A DNA stretch of 61,411 bases from Ferrimonas balearica (GCF_019802055.1 NZ_JAHVHW010000014.1:1-61411), one strand, 5' to 3'; counted from the first letter of the stretch, positions 6,677 through 16,199 are shown. Notes: generated by a model not told the origin, from the letters alone. Made by a program: numbers and translations.

Positions 6677-9085
6677 TCAGTCGTTGTTCATAATGCTGCT
6701 GTGGATGGAGGCGGGGATGAGACCCAGCACGGTTTTGGCCAGAGCCGTTACCTTCTCCTTATCCGCATCGTCACCCAGGCAACCCATCTCTTTCAGTCGG
6801 GTTGTCAGGGTGGTGAACACCTTCTTGTCGAAAAACTCCGGTGCGCTGAGACCGTGCAGTCGGGACAGACGCTCTGCCAGAATCTGACTCTCCTTCTCCA
6901 GAGTGCTGCGCTCGATCTCCGGCTCACGCTTGAGGCGGGAGAGTACGATGGCGTAGCGCTGCAGGGTTTCCTGCACCTGATTGGCCAGGTTGTACAGCTC
7001 AGCACGGCGGCTTTGACGGGGGATAAGCCCCTCTTTGCCCTCTTCGACCATCTCAAGGCGCACCAGCTCATTGAGCATCGCATTGAGATAGCACTCCAGC
7101 TCGCTGTCGTTCAGACCCATAAACAGCTCCGCTTCCAGCAGCGGATAGAGGGAACGGATCTCGGCGATGATCGCCTCACGGCTCATGCAGCCTTTGCGCA
7201 GCAGCAGACTGGCCATCAGTCCCGGCAACACCAGCAGGTGCAGAGTGTTGTTGCGGTAGTAAGTCAGGGTAACGGCATTGCCTTCATGGATGGAGACGAT
7301 CTCCCCCATGGCGTCTTCGCTGACGTGGAACTTGTTCAGGTCCAGCACCTGCTGAAGCAGGTCTTTACCATCCCCTTCCGGCACTGTGGCCAACGGGGTG
7401 TAGGGCACGGCACGCAGCAGGTCCAGATAGAAATCCAGTTGCTTCTCCAGCGCCTTGCGGGGCATGGCGTGCTGCTCAGTGGCCAGCAGGATGGAGGCGG
7501 TCAACGTCATCGCTGATGCGGCAGCCGCGTCGTTGATGTGAGTCATCAACTGGTTGGCCAGCCGGTTCACCGTCGGCGTCATCCAGGCGTGTTTCATATC
7601 GCCATCCGCCGTGTCCTGACGCCAGCTGGGTGCATGTTCGTTCAGGAAGTGGTGGACGTTGATCGGCGCGCCAAAGTTAACGTAACCCTGACCGTAATCC
7701 TTCAGATTGCGGATCGCGGAGAACACCTGCCAGGCACTCTCCTTCTCCTTCTTCTTGCCCGCCAGCTCCTTATGGTAGGTGGACACCTCCATAACGTGGT
7801 CGTAACCGAGGTAGACCGGCACCAGTGTTACGGGGCGTTCGATGCCGCGCAGAACGCTGTTGATGGTCATGGCGATCATACCGGTCTTCGGCGGCAGAAG
7901 TCGTCCGGTACGGGAACGGCCCCCTTCACAGAAGTACTCGACGGAGTAGCCGCGCTTGAACAGCTGGTCCAAATATTCACGGAACACGGCTGAGTAGAGC
8001 TTGTTGCCCTTAAAGGAGCGGCGGATAAAGAAAGCGCCGCCACGGCGGAAGATGGGGCCGGCTGGCCAGAAGTTCAGGTTAACCCCGGCGGCGATGTGCG
8101 GCGGTACCATGCCTTGACGGTAGATCACGTAGGAGAGCAGCAGGTAATCCATATGGCTGCGGTGGCAGGGCACGAAGACGATCTCGTGGCCATCCTGGGA
8201 CAGCTGGCGAATCTGCTCGGCACCGCGAACATTGATCCCCTTGTAGAGCTTGTTCCAGAGCCAGGTCAGTACCCGGTCACCGATACGCATCAGGCTGTCA
8301 GAGTAGTCTGCGGAGATCTCTTCCAAGTACTCCAGCGCGCGCTCGCGGGCCTTGGCTTCGGAGATTTTCTTGCTCTTGGCTTCGTCGGCGATCGCCTCCT
8401 TAATTGCTTCAGAGGCGAGGAGGCCATGGAACAGGGCCTGACGATCCGGCAGACGCGGGCCGGTGGCGACAGTGCGCTGACGGCCAAAGTGGACTCGGGC
8501 TACCCGGGCCAGCTTATTAGCGATGGTGGAGTCAGTACCGTGGTTGTCGGCCATGTGGCGCAGGGAAACGGCGCGGGAGAAGCGGATAAAGTTATCGCGC
8601 CCCAGCATCGCCAGGATAAATGTTTTGCGCAACCAGGTCGGGTTCTGCTTGTTGAGCAGCGTTGCTTTGACGCTCTCCTCTTTACCCGGGTTGCGGCCCC
8701 AGAGCAGGCTGACCGGAACCACCTGAACATCCAGATCTTCATGTTCACGGTGGAGGGCCAGCAGACGCTCAAAGCGGGCTTTGAAGTCGGTGGTACGCCC
8801 CTGGCCAAACAGCAGCTGTGCAGGCTCCAGCGCAATGATGCGGCTGACGGTTTCGCCTTTGATCTGCAAGGGTTCAAAGGGGCTCGGCAGTCCCAGCTTC
8901 TGGGTGCACTCGTGCAGAGCCAGCCGGTCGGAGAAGGACTCGTGGGGCAGCACGTATACCAAGGGACGACTGGGATCGAGATCCAGTTCGGCGATGGGGT
9001 CCTGTGGGACCGCTTTACTGGTCACCAGAGCTTTCTGGGCCCATCGGAGTGGCTGCTGCCACACCGGAAAGATGTTGTGACTCAC
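6677..9085 (-). CDS. plsB: Glycerol-3-phosphate acyltransferase PlsB
   Basis: First committed enzyme of phospholipid synthesis. It acylates position 1 of sn-glycerol-3-phosphate with acyl-CoA or acyl-ACP at the inner membrane. The 802 residues match the usual length. The acyltransferase blocks are clear: CHRSHMDYLLLSY (HX4D), GAFFIRRSF, YFCEGGRSRTG and VTLVPVYLGYD. The start appears to be GTG at 9085 (MSHNIFPVW), with no strong ribosome binding site. It diverges from lexA across about 270 bases. In Escherichia coli plsB and lexA are also divergent neighbours, so this synteny is old. Confidence 0.96.
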   Translation of the reverse strand: MSHNIFPVWQQPLRWAQKALVTSKAVPQDPIAELDLDPSRPLVYVLPHESFSDRLALHECTQKLGLPSPFEPLQIKGETVSRIIALEPAQLLFGQGRTTDFKARFERLLALHREHEDLDVQVVPVSLLWGRNPGKEESVKATLLNKQNPTWLRKTFILAMLGRDNFIRFSRAVSLRHMADNHGTDSTIANKLARVARVHFGRQRTVATGPRLPDRQALFHGLLASEAIKEAIADEAKSKKISEAKARERALEYLEEISADYSDSLMRIGDRVLTWLWNKLYKGINVRGAEQIRQLSQDGHEIVFVPCHRSHMDYLLLSYVIYRQGMVPPHIAAGVNLNFWPAGPIFRRGGAFFIRRSFKGNKLYSAVFREYLDQLFKRGYSVEYFCEGGRSRTGRLLPPKTGMIAMTINSVLRGIERPVTLVPVYLGYDHVMEVSTYHKELAGKKKEKESAWQVFSAIRNLKDYGQGYVNFGAPINVHHFLNEHAPSWRQDTADGDMKHAWMTPTVNRLANQLMTHINDAAAASAMTLTASILLATEQHAMPRKALEKQLDFYLDLLRAVPYTPLATVPEGDGKDLLQQVLDLNKFHVSEDAMGEIVSIHEGNAVTLTYYRNNTLHLLVLPGLMASLLLRKGCMSREAIIAEIRSLYPLLEAELFMGLNDSELECYLNAMLNELVRLEMVEEGKEGLIPRQSRRAELYNLANQVQETLQRYAIVLSRLKREPEIERSTLEKESQILAERLSRLHGLSAPEFFDKKVFTTLTTRLKEMGCLGDDADKEKVTALAKTVLGLIPASIHSSIMNND

Positions 9086-9274
9086 GCAGTATGCTTCTTA
9101 ATTCTGGACGTACGGAATTGGGGCAGAGTGTACACCGAAAGCGCAATAACTGGCAGGGCTGACAGAGTCGATTGTGTTTGTGCCGGTCTGGTCGGAGCTG
9201 CATGGCACTGGGATTGAGTGTCGAAGTCGGGCTCTTTCAGCAAGAACAACGGGATAACTTTATGCAGTGAACTG

Positions 9275-9329
9275 TTGAATTCATCACCATGCTGTATATA
9301 CTCACAGTATCTACTGTATGAATAAACAG
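9275..9329 (+). promoter_or_regulatory. lexA promoter with two SOS boxes
   Basis: Two LexA operators of the form CTGT-N8-ACAG are present: CTGTATATACTCACAG at 9292-9307 and CTGTATGAATAAACAG at 9314-9329, spaced 22 bp centre to centre. A promoter with -35 TTGAAT (9275-9280) and -10 TATACT (9297-9302) overlaps the first box. Paired boxes at lexA are known in Escherichia coli and give autorepression. Confidence 0.93.
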
Positions 9330-9361
9330 GGATTTAGCCGGTCCCCAGGAGCATGCCCGCG

Positions 9362-9985
9362 ATGAAGCCACTCACGCCCCGCCAGAGTCAGGTGTTTGAC
9401 CTGGTTCGCCAGCATATGCAGGACACCGGGATGCCGCCCACTCGGGCCGAGATTGCCCGTCAGCTGGGCTTCAAAAGTGCGAACGCCGCTGAAGAGCATC
9501 TGAAAGCACTGGCTCGTAAAGGGTTTATTGAGATTGTCCCCGGCACCTCCCGCGGCATCCGCCTGCTCTACAACGAGCCTGATCCGGAGCAACTGGGGCT
9601 GCCGCTGATCGGTCGCGTGGCCGCCGGTGAGCCTATCCTGGCGCAGGAACATGTGGAAACTCACTACCAGATGGATGGCAACCTGTTCCGACCTGCAGCC
9701 AATTACTTGCTGCGTGTTCGCGGCGATTCCATGAAGGAGATCGGCATTCTGGATGGCGATCTGCTGGCGGTTCACCAAACCCGTGACGCCCGAAATGGGC
9801 AGGTGGTGGTGGCTCGTGTAGGCGACGATGAAGTGACGGTGAAGCGTTTTGAACGTAAAGGCAACGTCGTCTATCTGCACGCTGAAAACGTAGATTTTGA
9901 ACCGATTGTCGTCGATCTCGCTGATACGGCCCTGACCATTGAAGGTCTGGCGGTTGGCGTGGTGCGCAATGGAGGATGGCAGTAA
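9362..9985 (+). CDS. lexA: LexA repressor, SOS regulator
   Basis: Dimeric repressor of DNA-damage genes that self-cleaves when bound to RecA filaments. The N-terminal winged helix-turn-helix (residues 1-70, with [11 protein letters not shown] and [13 protein letters not shown]) is followed by the cleavage site Ala88-Gly89 (RVAAGEP), then catalytic Ser123 (GDSMKEIG) and Lys161 (VTVKRF). The 207-residue length is normal. The ATG at 9362 (MKPLTPRQ) fits family alignments better than the ATG at 9353. Two SOS boxes upstream show autoregulation. The stop overlaps the next start (TAATG), coupling it to the sulA-like gene. Confidence 0.97.
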   Translation: MKPLTPRQSQVFDLVRQHMQDTGMPPTRAEIARQLGFKSANAAEEHLKALARKGFIEIVPGTSRGIRLLYNEPDPEQLGLPLIGRVAAGEPILAQEHVETHYQMDGNLFRPAANYLLRVRGDSMKEIGILDGDLLAVHQTRDARNGQVVVARVGDDEVTVKRFERKGNVVYLHAENVDFEPIVVDLADTALTIEGLAVGVVRNGGWQ

Positions 9986-10440
9986 TGAAAACGCGGCAGG
10001 GAGTGCGACGGGAACATCCGGGTCTGTGGCAGCAGCCCGGCTTTGATTGGCAGCAGATCAACACCACCGCTCAGGGTGATGACGCCGGGCGCGATGCTCT
10101 GGCGGCTCTGGCGCCGCAGTTGGCGGATTTCAGTCGTGCGCCCCGCTGGCTGCTGTTGATCAATCCGCCCGCTTACGATTGGAAGTCGGTTCTGGCCAAC
10201 GCCGGTGTCGATCTCAGCCGCGTTTTGCAGGTTCGCTGCGATGATGATGTGGCGGCCCAATGGGCGCTGGAGCAGGCGGTGTCCGGTCACACTTGTGCCG
10301 TTGCGCTGGCCTGGGTGCCGCAACTGGACGCCCGTGATCGCCGACGCCTTGAACTGGTCTCCCGCCGCGCTCACTGCCCCGCATTTCTGTTTGAAGCGGG
10401 TCAGTCCCACCCCCTGGAAATCATCAGTTCGCTTCACTGA
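9985..10440 (+). CDS. sulA: SulA-like SOS cell-division inhibitor
   Basis: A 151-residue protein resembling the SulA family, which binds FtsZ and blocks division during the SOS response. The core region (WLLLINPPAYDWKSVLANAGVDLSRVLQV, then CAVALAWVPQLDARDRRRLELVSRRAHCPAFLF) fits the RecA-like SulA fold seen in Pseudomonas and Alteromonadales, where the gene follows lexA. The start at 9985 is chosen because GGAGG at 9971-9975 is 9 bases upstream and the codon overlaps the lexA stop. An upstream ATG at 9976 touches that GGAGG directly. SOS control comes through the lexA promoter. Sequence conservation in this family is low, so the assignment rests partly on position. Confidence 0.8.
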   Translation: MKTRQGVRREHPGLWQQPGFDWQQINTTAQGDDAGRDALAALAPQLADFSRAPRWLLLINPPAYDWKSVLANAGVDLSRVLQVRCDDDVAAQWALEQAVSGHTCAVALAWVPQLDARDRRRLELVSRRAHCPAFLFEAGQSHPLEIISSLH

Positions 10441-10911
10441 GTAAGGCGCGAACAGTGCGCTTTGCTCAGTGCCTCGCTCGGCCAGTCTGTAATCCAGTGC
10501 GACAGACCTATGCGTTCGGGCCAGTTCATTCTGCATTCTCAGAGCAGAGAGGTTCACGGTAGCCTCCCCCGACATTGCCGGTCCCCCGGGGCTTTTTGCC
10601 CAATGCGTCGAAATCTCTCCTCTCATCGGCTCCGAAACCTCGGATTAAAGTTGATGCGGTAGAAGATCCTTTCTCTTTTCGCTCAACTTTTTATGATCTT
10701 GATCAACTTGTGCCCAGCTTGTAACTTGAGCAGCATAGGTGCCCAAATTACGACAACAGATCGGGTGCCATTGGCCGTAAGGCAGCCGTTGCGCAAGCAG
10801 TGAAAGCGTATGCCCGTGCCCTTATGGGGAGGGGAGCTGACATGGAGCAAAGCCGTGCTGTGATGGCTCTTCTCTGGACATTGCGAAAGCAATAGTCAGA
10901 GGAGAACATTT
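10441..10911. other. Intergenic region upstream of the cytochrome oxidase operon
   Basis: This 471-base gap has no convincing gene on either strand; short open frames here have no ribosome binding sites and no recognisable protein. The first half is GC-rich and holds a poor hairpin with a T run near 10585-10605 that might end lexA-sulA transcription. The second half is less GC-rich near 10665-10730 and contains an FNR-like dyad and a possible promoter, leaving a leader of roughly 180 bases before coxB. Confidence 0.5.
10693..10706 (+). promoter_or_regulatory. FNR/Crp-family-like operator upstream of cox operon
   Basis: ATGATCTTGATCAA matches the FNR consensus TTGAT-N4-ATCAA at nine of ten positions and is symmetric. 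It overlaps a possible -35 (TTGATC, 10699-10704), with TAACTT 17 bp downstream as a weak -10. A repressor bound there would shut the oxidase off without oxygen. This role is inferred from position. Confidence 0.5.
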
Positions 10912-12036
10912 GTGAAGTCCAAGCTGTTGGGCAGCTTTGCTGCCCTGATGGCCATGCCATCAATGGCGAACTCTTCACCCTGGAACATGACATCCGGAGT
11001 GACAGAGATCAGCCAGCAGGTCTACGGCCTGCATATGACCATTTTCTATATCTGCTGTGCGATTGCGGCGGTGGTATTCGGGGTGATGATCTATGCCCTG
11101 ATCCGTCATCGTAAATCCAAAGGCGCGGTGCCCGCGCATTTTCACGAAAGCACCAAGGTGGAGATCCTCTGGACGGTCATTCCGTTCCTGATCCTCATCG
11201 GTATGGCGGTGCCCGCAACCAGTACTCTGATCGCGATGGAGGATCCCTCCGAAGCGGAACTCACCATCCAGATCACCGGTTCCCAGTGGAAGTGGCATTA
11301 CAAGTACTTCGATTCTGAAGTCGAGTTCTACAGCCTGCTTTCCACTCCCGCAGAACAGATCGCCAATGCGGAAGCCAAAGGCGAAAACTACCTGCTTGAA
11401 GTGGATAAGCCACTGGTGATCCCTGCCAACCGCAAGGTGCGTTTCCTGCTGACCTCTGACGACGTGATCCACTCCTGGTGGGTACCGGCGTTTGCCGTGA
11501 AGAAGGACGCCAATCCGGGCTTCATCAACGAGGCGTGGACCAAGGTGGACGAGCCCGGCACCTACCGCGGCCAGTGCGCAGAGCTGTGCGGCAAAGACCA
11601 CGGCTTTATGCCAGTGGTGGTTGAGGTGTTGCCGGAAGCGGAGTTTGACCTCTGGCTCGCTGAGCAACAGCAGGCCAGCGCCGCCGCTGCTGAAGCGGAG
11701 CAGGCGTCTTTGGCACAAACCCTGACACTGGAAGAGTCCATGGCCTTGGGTGAACAGGTCTATAACGGCCGATGTGCCGCCTGCCATCAGCCCAACGGAA
11801 TGGGTTTACAGGGCGTATTCCCGGCCATCAATGGCAGCGCTATCGCGACCGGTCCGCTGGATGCCCACCTCAATATTGTGGTGCACGGCAAACCCGGTAC
11901 CGCCATGCAGGCGTTCTCCAGCCAGTTGACGCTTAAGGAGCTGGCCTCGGTGATCACCTTCCAGCGCAATGCCTGGGATAACCAGACCGGCGATGTGGTG
12001 CAGACCGCGGAAGTGGCCAAGGCCCTCGGCCAGTAG
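10912..12036 (+). CDS. coxB: Cytochrome c oxidase subunit II with fused cytochrome c domain
   Basis: Receives electrons from cytochrome c and passes them through the CuA centre to subunit I. The 374-residue precursor has a signal peptide, two membrane helices (about residues 38-62 and 82-105), and a cupredoxin domain with the CuA ligands (His near HSWW, then Cys222, Cys226, His230 and Met233 in CAELCGKDHGFM). The C-terminal class I cytochrome c domain has CAACH at 288-292. The fused heme domain resembles that of caa3-type oxidases. The GTG start follows GAGGAGAAC. It leads the oxidase operon, with coxA 14 bases downstream. Confidence 0.95.
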   Translation: MKSKLLGSFAALMAMPSMANSSPWNMTSGVTEISQQVYGLHMTIFYICCAIAAVVFGVMIYALIRHRKSKGAVPAHFHESTKVEILWTVIPFLILIGMAVPATSTLIAMEDPSEAELTIQITGSQWKWHYKYFDSEVEFYSLLSTPAEQIANAEAKGENYLLEVDKPLVIPANRKVRFLLTSDDVIHSWWVPAFAVKKDANPGFINEAWTKVDEPGTYRGQCAELCGKDHGFMPVVVEVLPEAEFDLWLAEQQQASAAAAEAEQASLAQTLTLEESMALGEQVYNGRCAACHQPNGMGLQGVFPAINGSAIATGPLDAHLNIVVHGKPGTAMQAFSSQLTLKELASVITFQRNAWDNQTGDVVQTAEVAKALGQ

Positions 12037-12050
12037 CAGGAGATTAGGGA

Positions 12051-13673
12051 ATGAATACTGTTGTAACGGATAGCGCCGTTGAGGAGCTGGAACGCCCCGG
12101 CATAATCGAAGAGCAGCATGACCATCACGAGCATCACCCAACGGGGATCAAGCGCTGGCTGCTGACCACAAACCACAAAGAGATCGGCACCCTCTACCTC
12201 TGGTTCAGTTTCATCATGTTCCTGACCGGCGGCGCCATGGCAATGGTGATCCGGGCCGAGCTGTTTCAGCCTGGCATGCAGCTGGTGGATCCGCACTTCT
12301 TTAACCAGATGACCACGGTCCACGGCCTGATCATGGTGTTTGGTGCGGTGATGCCCGCCTTTACCGGCCTGGCCAACTGGATGATCCCGATGATGATCGG
12401 GGCGCCGGATATGGCGCTGCCACGGATGAATAACTGGAGTTTCTGGATCCTGCCGTTCGCCTTTGCGCTGTTGATCGGCAGCCTCTTTATGGAGGGGGGC
12501 GGCCCCGCCTTTGGCTGGACCTTCTATGCGCCGCTGTCCACCGCCTTCAGTGGCGACTCCACGGCGTTGTTCGTGTTCTCCGTCCACATCATGGGGATCA
12601 GCTCCATCATGGGAGCGATCAACGTCATCGTGACCATTGTGAACCTGCGCGCCCCGGGCATGACCTGGATGAAGCTGCCGCTGTTCGTGTGGACCTGGCT
12701 TATCACCGCGTTTCTTCTGATCGCTGTGATGCCGGTGTTGGCGGGTGTGGTCACCATGGTGCTGACCGATAAGTACTTCGGTACCGCCTTTTTTGATGCC
12801 GCCGGTGGGGGTGACCCTGTGATGTTCCAGCACATCTTCTGGTTCTTCGGGCACCCCGAGGTGTACATCATGATCCTGCCGGCCTTCGGGGTGATCTCGG
12901 CCATTGTGCCCGCCTTCTCCCGTAAGAAGCTGTTTGGTTACGCCTCCATGGTGTACGCCACCGCTTCCATTGCCGGACTCTCCTTTATCGTCTGGGCGCA
13001 CCACATGTTCACCACCGGTATGCCGGTGGCGGCCGAGCTGTTCTTCATGTACTGCACCATGCTGATCTCGGTACCCACCGGGGTGAAGGTGTTTAACTGG
13101 GTGGCTACCCTGTGGCGCGGTTCCATCAGCTTTGAAGCCCCGATGCTGTTCTCACTGGCCTTTATCGTGCTCTTTACCATCGGTGGTTTGTCCGGACTGA
13201 TGCTGGCGATCACACCGGTGGATTTCCAGTACCACGACACCTACTTCGTGGTGGCCCATTTTCACTATGTGCTGGTGACCGGTGCAGTGTTCTCCATTAT
13301 GGCGGCGGCGTACTACTGGCTGCCGAAGTGGACCGGCCATATGTACTCGGAAACCCTGGCGAAGTGGCACTTCTGGACCTCCATCATCTCGGTCAACGTG
13401 CTGTTCTTCCCGATGCATTTCCTGGGACTGGCGGGGATGCCCCGGCGTATCCCGGATTACGCGTTGCAGTTTGCTGACATCAATCAGGTGGTCTCCATCG
13501 GCGGCTTTGCCTTTGGGTTGTCACAGCTGATCTTCCTGGCGGTGGTGATCAAGTGCATCCGCGGTGGGGCGAAGGCTCCAGCCAAGCCCTGGGATGGCGC
13601 AGAAGGTCTGGAGTGGACGGTGCCTTCACCCGCGCCGCTGCACACCTTCGACACGCCGCCGAAGATCGCCTGA
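12051..13673 (+). CDS. coxA: Cytochrome c oxidase subunit I
   Basis: Catalytic heme a/a3-CuB subunit that reduces oxygen to water and pumps protons. The 540-residue protein has about twelve membrane helices. Key residues are visible: the heme a ligand in [22 protein letters not shown] (CuB His with the cross-linked Tyr, and Glu), WAHHMFTTG (the His pair for CuB) and HFHYVLVTG (heme a3 and heme a ligands). The HPEVY glutamate marks a type A1 heme-copper oxidase. AGGAGATTAGGG precedes the ATG. Confidence 0.97.
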   Translation: MNTVVTDSAVEELERPGIIEEQHDHHEHHPTGIKRWLLTTNHKEIGTLYLWFSFIMFLTGGAMAMVIRAELFQPGMQLVDPHFFNQMTTVHGLIMVFGAVMPAFTGLANWMIPMMIGAPDMALPRMNNWSFWILPFAFALLIGSLFMEGGGPAFGWTFYAPLSTAFSGDSTALFVFSVHIMGISSIMGAINVIVTIVNLRAPGMTWMKLPLFVWTWLITAFLLIAVMPVLAGVVTMVLTDKYFGTAFFDAAGGGDPVMFQHIFWFFGHPEVYIMILPAFGVISAIVPAFSRKKLFGYASMVYATASIAGLSFIVWAHHMFTTGMPVAAELFFMYCTMLISVPTGVKVFNWVATLWRGSISFEAPMLFSLAFIVLFTIGGLSGLMLAITPVDFQYHDTYFVVAHFHYVLVTGAVFSIMAAAYYWLPKWTGHMYSETLAKWHFWTSIISVNVLFFPMHFLGLAGMPRRIPDYALQFADINQVVSIGGFAFGLSQLIFLAVVIKCIRGGAKAPAKPWDGAEGLEWTVPSPAPLHTFDTPPKIA

Positions 13674-13680
13674 GGTTCGA

Positions 13681-14220
13681 ATGGCGAACGCTAACGACAA
13701 CAAGCGCCTCATCACCACCCTGATTCTGGTGGTGGTGGGGATGTTCGGATTCGGCTTTGCCTTGGTGCCCCTGTACGAGGTGTTTTGTGACATCACCGGC
13801 ATCAATGGCAAAACCTCCGGCGAGGTGGCGGCAGTCAGCCGCACCGTGGATGAGCAGCGGGTGGTAACGGTGGAGTTTATCGCCCGTGTCCAGGGCGATA
13901 TGCCCTGGGAGTTCAAACCCATGGTCAACCGTCTGAAGGTGCATCCGGGTGAAAGTCGACAGGTGGCGTTCTACGCCAAGAACCTGTCTGGCGATGCCAC
14001 CGTCGGTCAGGCGATCCCCTCCGTCAGCCCCGGGCAGGGCGCGCTCTACTTCTCCAAGGTGGAGTGCTTCTGCTTTAACCAGCAGCCGCTGAAAGCGGGC
14101 GAAGAAGCCGAACTGGGCCTGATGTTCTATCTGGATCCGGCGCTGCCGCCGGATATCCACACCGTGACCCTCTCATACACGCTCTACAACATCACCGACA
14201 AGGTAAGTGAGCGAGGGTAA
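13681..14220 (+). CDS. ctaG: Cytochrome c oxidase copper-assembly protein CtaG/Cox11
   Basis: Delivers Cu(I) to the CuB site of subunit I. The 179-residue protein has a single N-terminal membrane anchor (about residues 12-32) and a periplasmic immunoglobulin-like domain with the invariant copper motif CFCFNQQPL. The ATG at 13681 lies 8 bases after the coxA stop, a better start than the upstream in-frame codon inside coxA. It sits between coxA and coxC, the usual place in proteobacterial aa3 operons. Confidence 0.95.
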   Translation: MANANDNKRLITTLILVVVGMFGFGFALVPLYEVFCDITGINGKTSGEVAAVSRTVDEQRVVTVEFIARVQGDMPWEFKPMVNRLKVHPGESRQVAFYAKNLSGDATVGQAIPSVSPGQGALYFSKVECFCFNQQPLKAGEEAELGLMFYLDPALPPDIHTVTLSYTLYNITDKVSERG

Positions 14221-14230
14221 GGAGACCAAT

Positions 14231-15103
14231 ATGAGTCAACATGAACGCTATTACGTCCCCGCCCAGAGCCCCTGGCCCATTGTGGGTGCCGTGGGCCTGT
14301 TTCTGATTGCCCTGGGTGCGGGCAACTACGTGGCCAGTCTTTCCAAAGGCGGTGGCATGGGCGGCTATATCCTGCTGGCCGGGATCGCCGTCATTCTCTT
14401 TATGGTGGTGGGCTGGTTCCGCAATGTGATTGATGAGTCGATGTCCGGGCTCTATTCCCGCCAGATGGATCGGTCGTTCCGCCAGGGGATGAGCTGGTTC
14501 ATCTTCTCGGAAGTGATGTTCTTTGCCGCCTTCTTCGGCGCTCTGTTCTATGCCCGGATGATCGCGGTGCCCTGGTTGGGCGGGGCAGGCAACAACGCCA
14601 TGACCAGCGAGGTGCTCTGGCCCGCTTTTGAAGCGGTCTGGCCGCTGGTGAAGACACCGGGCGGGACCGAAACCCAAGCGATGGGGTGGGGCGGTTTGCC
14701 GCTCTACAACACCATCATTCTGGTGATCTCCTCCGTAACGCTGCATGTGGCCCATGTGGCGCTGGAGAAAAATAAACGTGGGGTGCTGACCGCCTGGCTG
14801 GGTGTGACGATTCTGCTGGGGATCGCCTTCCTGTTCCTTCAGGGTGAGGAGTACATCCACGCCTACACCGAGATGGGACTGACCCTGGATTCGGGTATCT
14901 ACGGCAATACCTTCTTCCTGCTCACCGGTTTCCACGGCATGCATGTGACGCTGGGCACCATCATGTTGATCGTGATGTTTTTCCGGGTACTGAAGGGGCA
15001 CTTCACACCGGAAAACCACTTTGGTTTCCAGGCCACCAGCTGGTACTGGCACTTTGTGGATGTGGTGTGGATCTGCCTGTTTGTCTTTGTGTACGTACTC
15101 TGA
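14231..15103 (+). CDS. coxC: Cytochrome c oxidase subunit III
   Basis: Structural subunit III that stabilises subunit I and its proton uptake. It has 290 residues with seven predicted membrane helices. Signatures include RQMDRSFRQGMSWFIFSEVMFFAAFFGALFYAR split over helices, GEEYIHAYTEMGLTLDSGIYG, LTGFHGMHVTLG and YWHFVDVVWICLFV. TAAGGAGACC supports the ATG at 14231. A GC-rich hairpin follows at 15130-15148. Confidence 0.96.
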   Translation: MSQHERYYVPAQSPWPIVGAVGLFLIALGAGNYVASLSKGGGMGGYILLAGIAVILFMVVGWFRNVIDESMSGLYSRQMDRSFRQGMSWFIFSEVMFFAAFFGALFYARMIAVPWLGGAGNNAMTSEVLWPAFEAVWPLVKTPGGTETQAMGWGGLPLYNTIILVISSVTLHVAHVALEKNKRGVLTAWLGVTILLGIAFLFLQGEEYIHAYTEMGLTLDSGIYGNTFFLLTGFHGMHVTLGTIMLIVMFFRVLKGHFTPENHFGFQATSWYWHFVDVVWICLFVFVYVL

Positions 15104-15129
15104 CCTTCAGGCTTAGCGGGAGGCATTTC

Positions 15130-15148
15130 GGGTGCGTCGGGCGCACCC
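15130..15148. terminator. Hairpin after coxC, convergent with the DUF2909 gene
   Basis: A 7-bp stem (GGGTGCG/CGCACCC, loop TCGGG) lies between two convergent genes. It has no long T tract, so termination strength is uncertain. Confidence 0.45.
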
Positions 15149-15155
15149 GTCTTGC

Positions 15156-15365
15156 TCAGTAGGGGCGGGGGTTGACCGGCAGCCAGCCAGCGACCATCGC
15201 CACAATAAGAAGCAGCAACAGCAGTGCGGAGAGCGCCACACGACGGCCCAGGTGCTGGGTCATGGAGTGCTCGCCGCCCCGAATCATCGCCAGTCCGGCG
15301 CGAGCCAGGCTGAACAGGATGTAGAGCAGCAGAAGTACGATGAGGGTCTTAAAGGCAGTGATCAC
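15156..15365 (-). CDS. Small membrane protein, DUF2909 family
   Basis: A 69-residue protein with two membrane helices (about residues 3-23 and 43-62) joined by a short charged loop. It resembles the DUF2909 family, often found opposite SURF1 in oxidase clusters (from memory). The GTG start at 15365 is supported by AAGGAG eight bases upstream. It is the only gene of the cluster on the minus strand and diverges from SURF1 across 33 bases. Its role is unknown; a small oxidase-assembly or accessory subunit is plausible from context. Confidence 0.82.
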   Translation of the reverse strand: MITAFKTLIVLLLLYILFSLARAGLAMIRGGEHSMTQHLGRRVALSALLLLLLIVAMVAGWLPVNPRPY

Positions 15366-15398
15366 AGAAACTCCTTTTCTGGCTTCAGGGAGTGTGGG

Positions 15399-16142
15399 AT
15401 GAACAGACCTGTACGTCCTGCGGTCTGGGGTGTTCTTCTCCTCACTGTGCTGGCCATCGGCGTATTGGTCAAGCTGGGGATGTGGCAGCTCGACCGGGCC
15501 GAAGAGAAGCGAACCCTGATGGCGGATCTGGCCTCAAGGGAGTCGGTATCGCTCTCCTGGCCTCTCCCCGGAGATCCCGCCGAGCAGCTGGCCGGCCATC
15601 GTGTGTCGGGCATTGCCACCCCGGTTCCCGGCAAGGCGCTGCTGCTGGATAACCAGACCCGCGAGGGGCAGGTGGGCTACCGCTGGTTGCAGCCGGTCCG
15701 GCTCGATGATCAGGAGGCGCCCTGGTTGCTGCTGGACCTGGGTTTTATCCCGGTTCCCCGAGGCAGTCGTGCTCTGCCTGCCCTGCTGGCTCTGCCTGAA
15801 CGCTTTATGGTCGAGGGGCGGTTGTACCAGGTAGGCCACAACCCACTCAATCCTGACCTGCTGCCGGAGGCGGGAGCGATAACCCGCATTCAGGCCCTGA
15901 ATATGGCACAGCTGTCGGCGCATTGGTCGGCGTCAATTGTGCCGGTTGTGATGCTGGTGGAGTCCCCTTCAGAGCTGGGATATCCACGCTCCTGGGAACC
16001 GATAAACCTTAGCCCGGAAAAACATCAAGGCTATGCCCTGCAGTGGTTCGGGCTGGCTGTGGCGCTTACCGTCATTCTGCTGGTCATGCTGAATCGGGGA
16101 CGCTTGCAACGGTCTGCTCAGGCCGATAGGTTGGAATCTTAA
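15399..16142 (+). CDS. SURF1-family cytochrome oxidase assembly protein
   Basis: A 247-residue inner-membrane protein. Two helices (about residues 8-28 and 212-232) flank a periplasmic domain, the standard SURF1 layout. Signatures include GMWQLDRAEEK after the first helix, the ...PGKALLLDNQTREGQVGYRW stretch and the C-terminal HQGYALQWFGLAVAL. SURF1 aids heme a insertion into subunit I. The ATG at 15399 begins MNRPVRPAVWG; upstream reading is antisense to the DUF2909 gene. Confidence 0.93.
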   Translation: MNRPVRPAVWGVLLLTVLAIGVLVKLGMWQLDRAEEKRTLMADLASRESVSLSWPLPGDPAEQLAGHRVSGIATPVPGKALLLDNQTREGQVGYRWLQPVRLDDQEAPWLLLDLGFIPVPRGSRALPALLALPERFMVEGRLYQVGHNPLNPDLLPEAGAITRIQALNMAQLSAHWSASIVPVVMLVESPSELGYPRSWEPINLSPEKHQGYALQWFGLAVALTVILLVMLNRGRLQRSAQADRLES

Positions 16143-16199
16143 GTGTTGGCCATCTGCGGTACCGGTGGTCGTCGTGGAAGTGGAATAAGAGGAGCCCTC

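Noticed and set aside
8096-9217. 373-codon open frame opposite plsB
   Set aside because: It is a shadow of the high-GC plsB gene and runs past the plsB start into the intergenic region; no ribosome binding site or known motif.
10462-10662. 66-codon open frame in the gap before coxB
   Set aside because: No ribosome binding site, no similarity recognised, and the composition looks non-coding.
11787-13004. 405-codon minus-strand frame opposite coxB/coxA
   Set aside because: Composition is His/Gly/Arg-rich, typical of an antisense reading of a membrane protein gene; coxA is intact.
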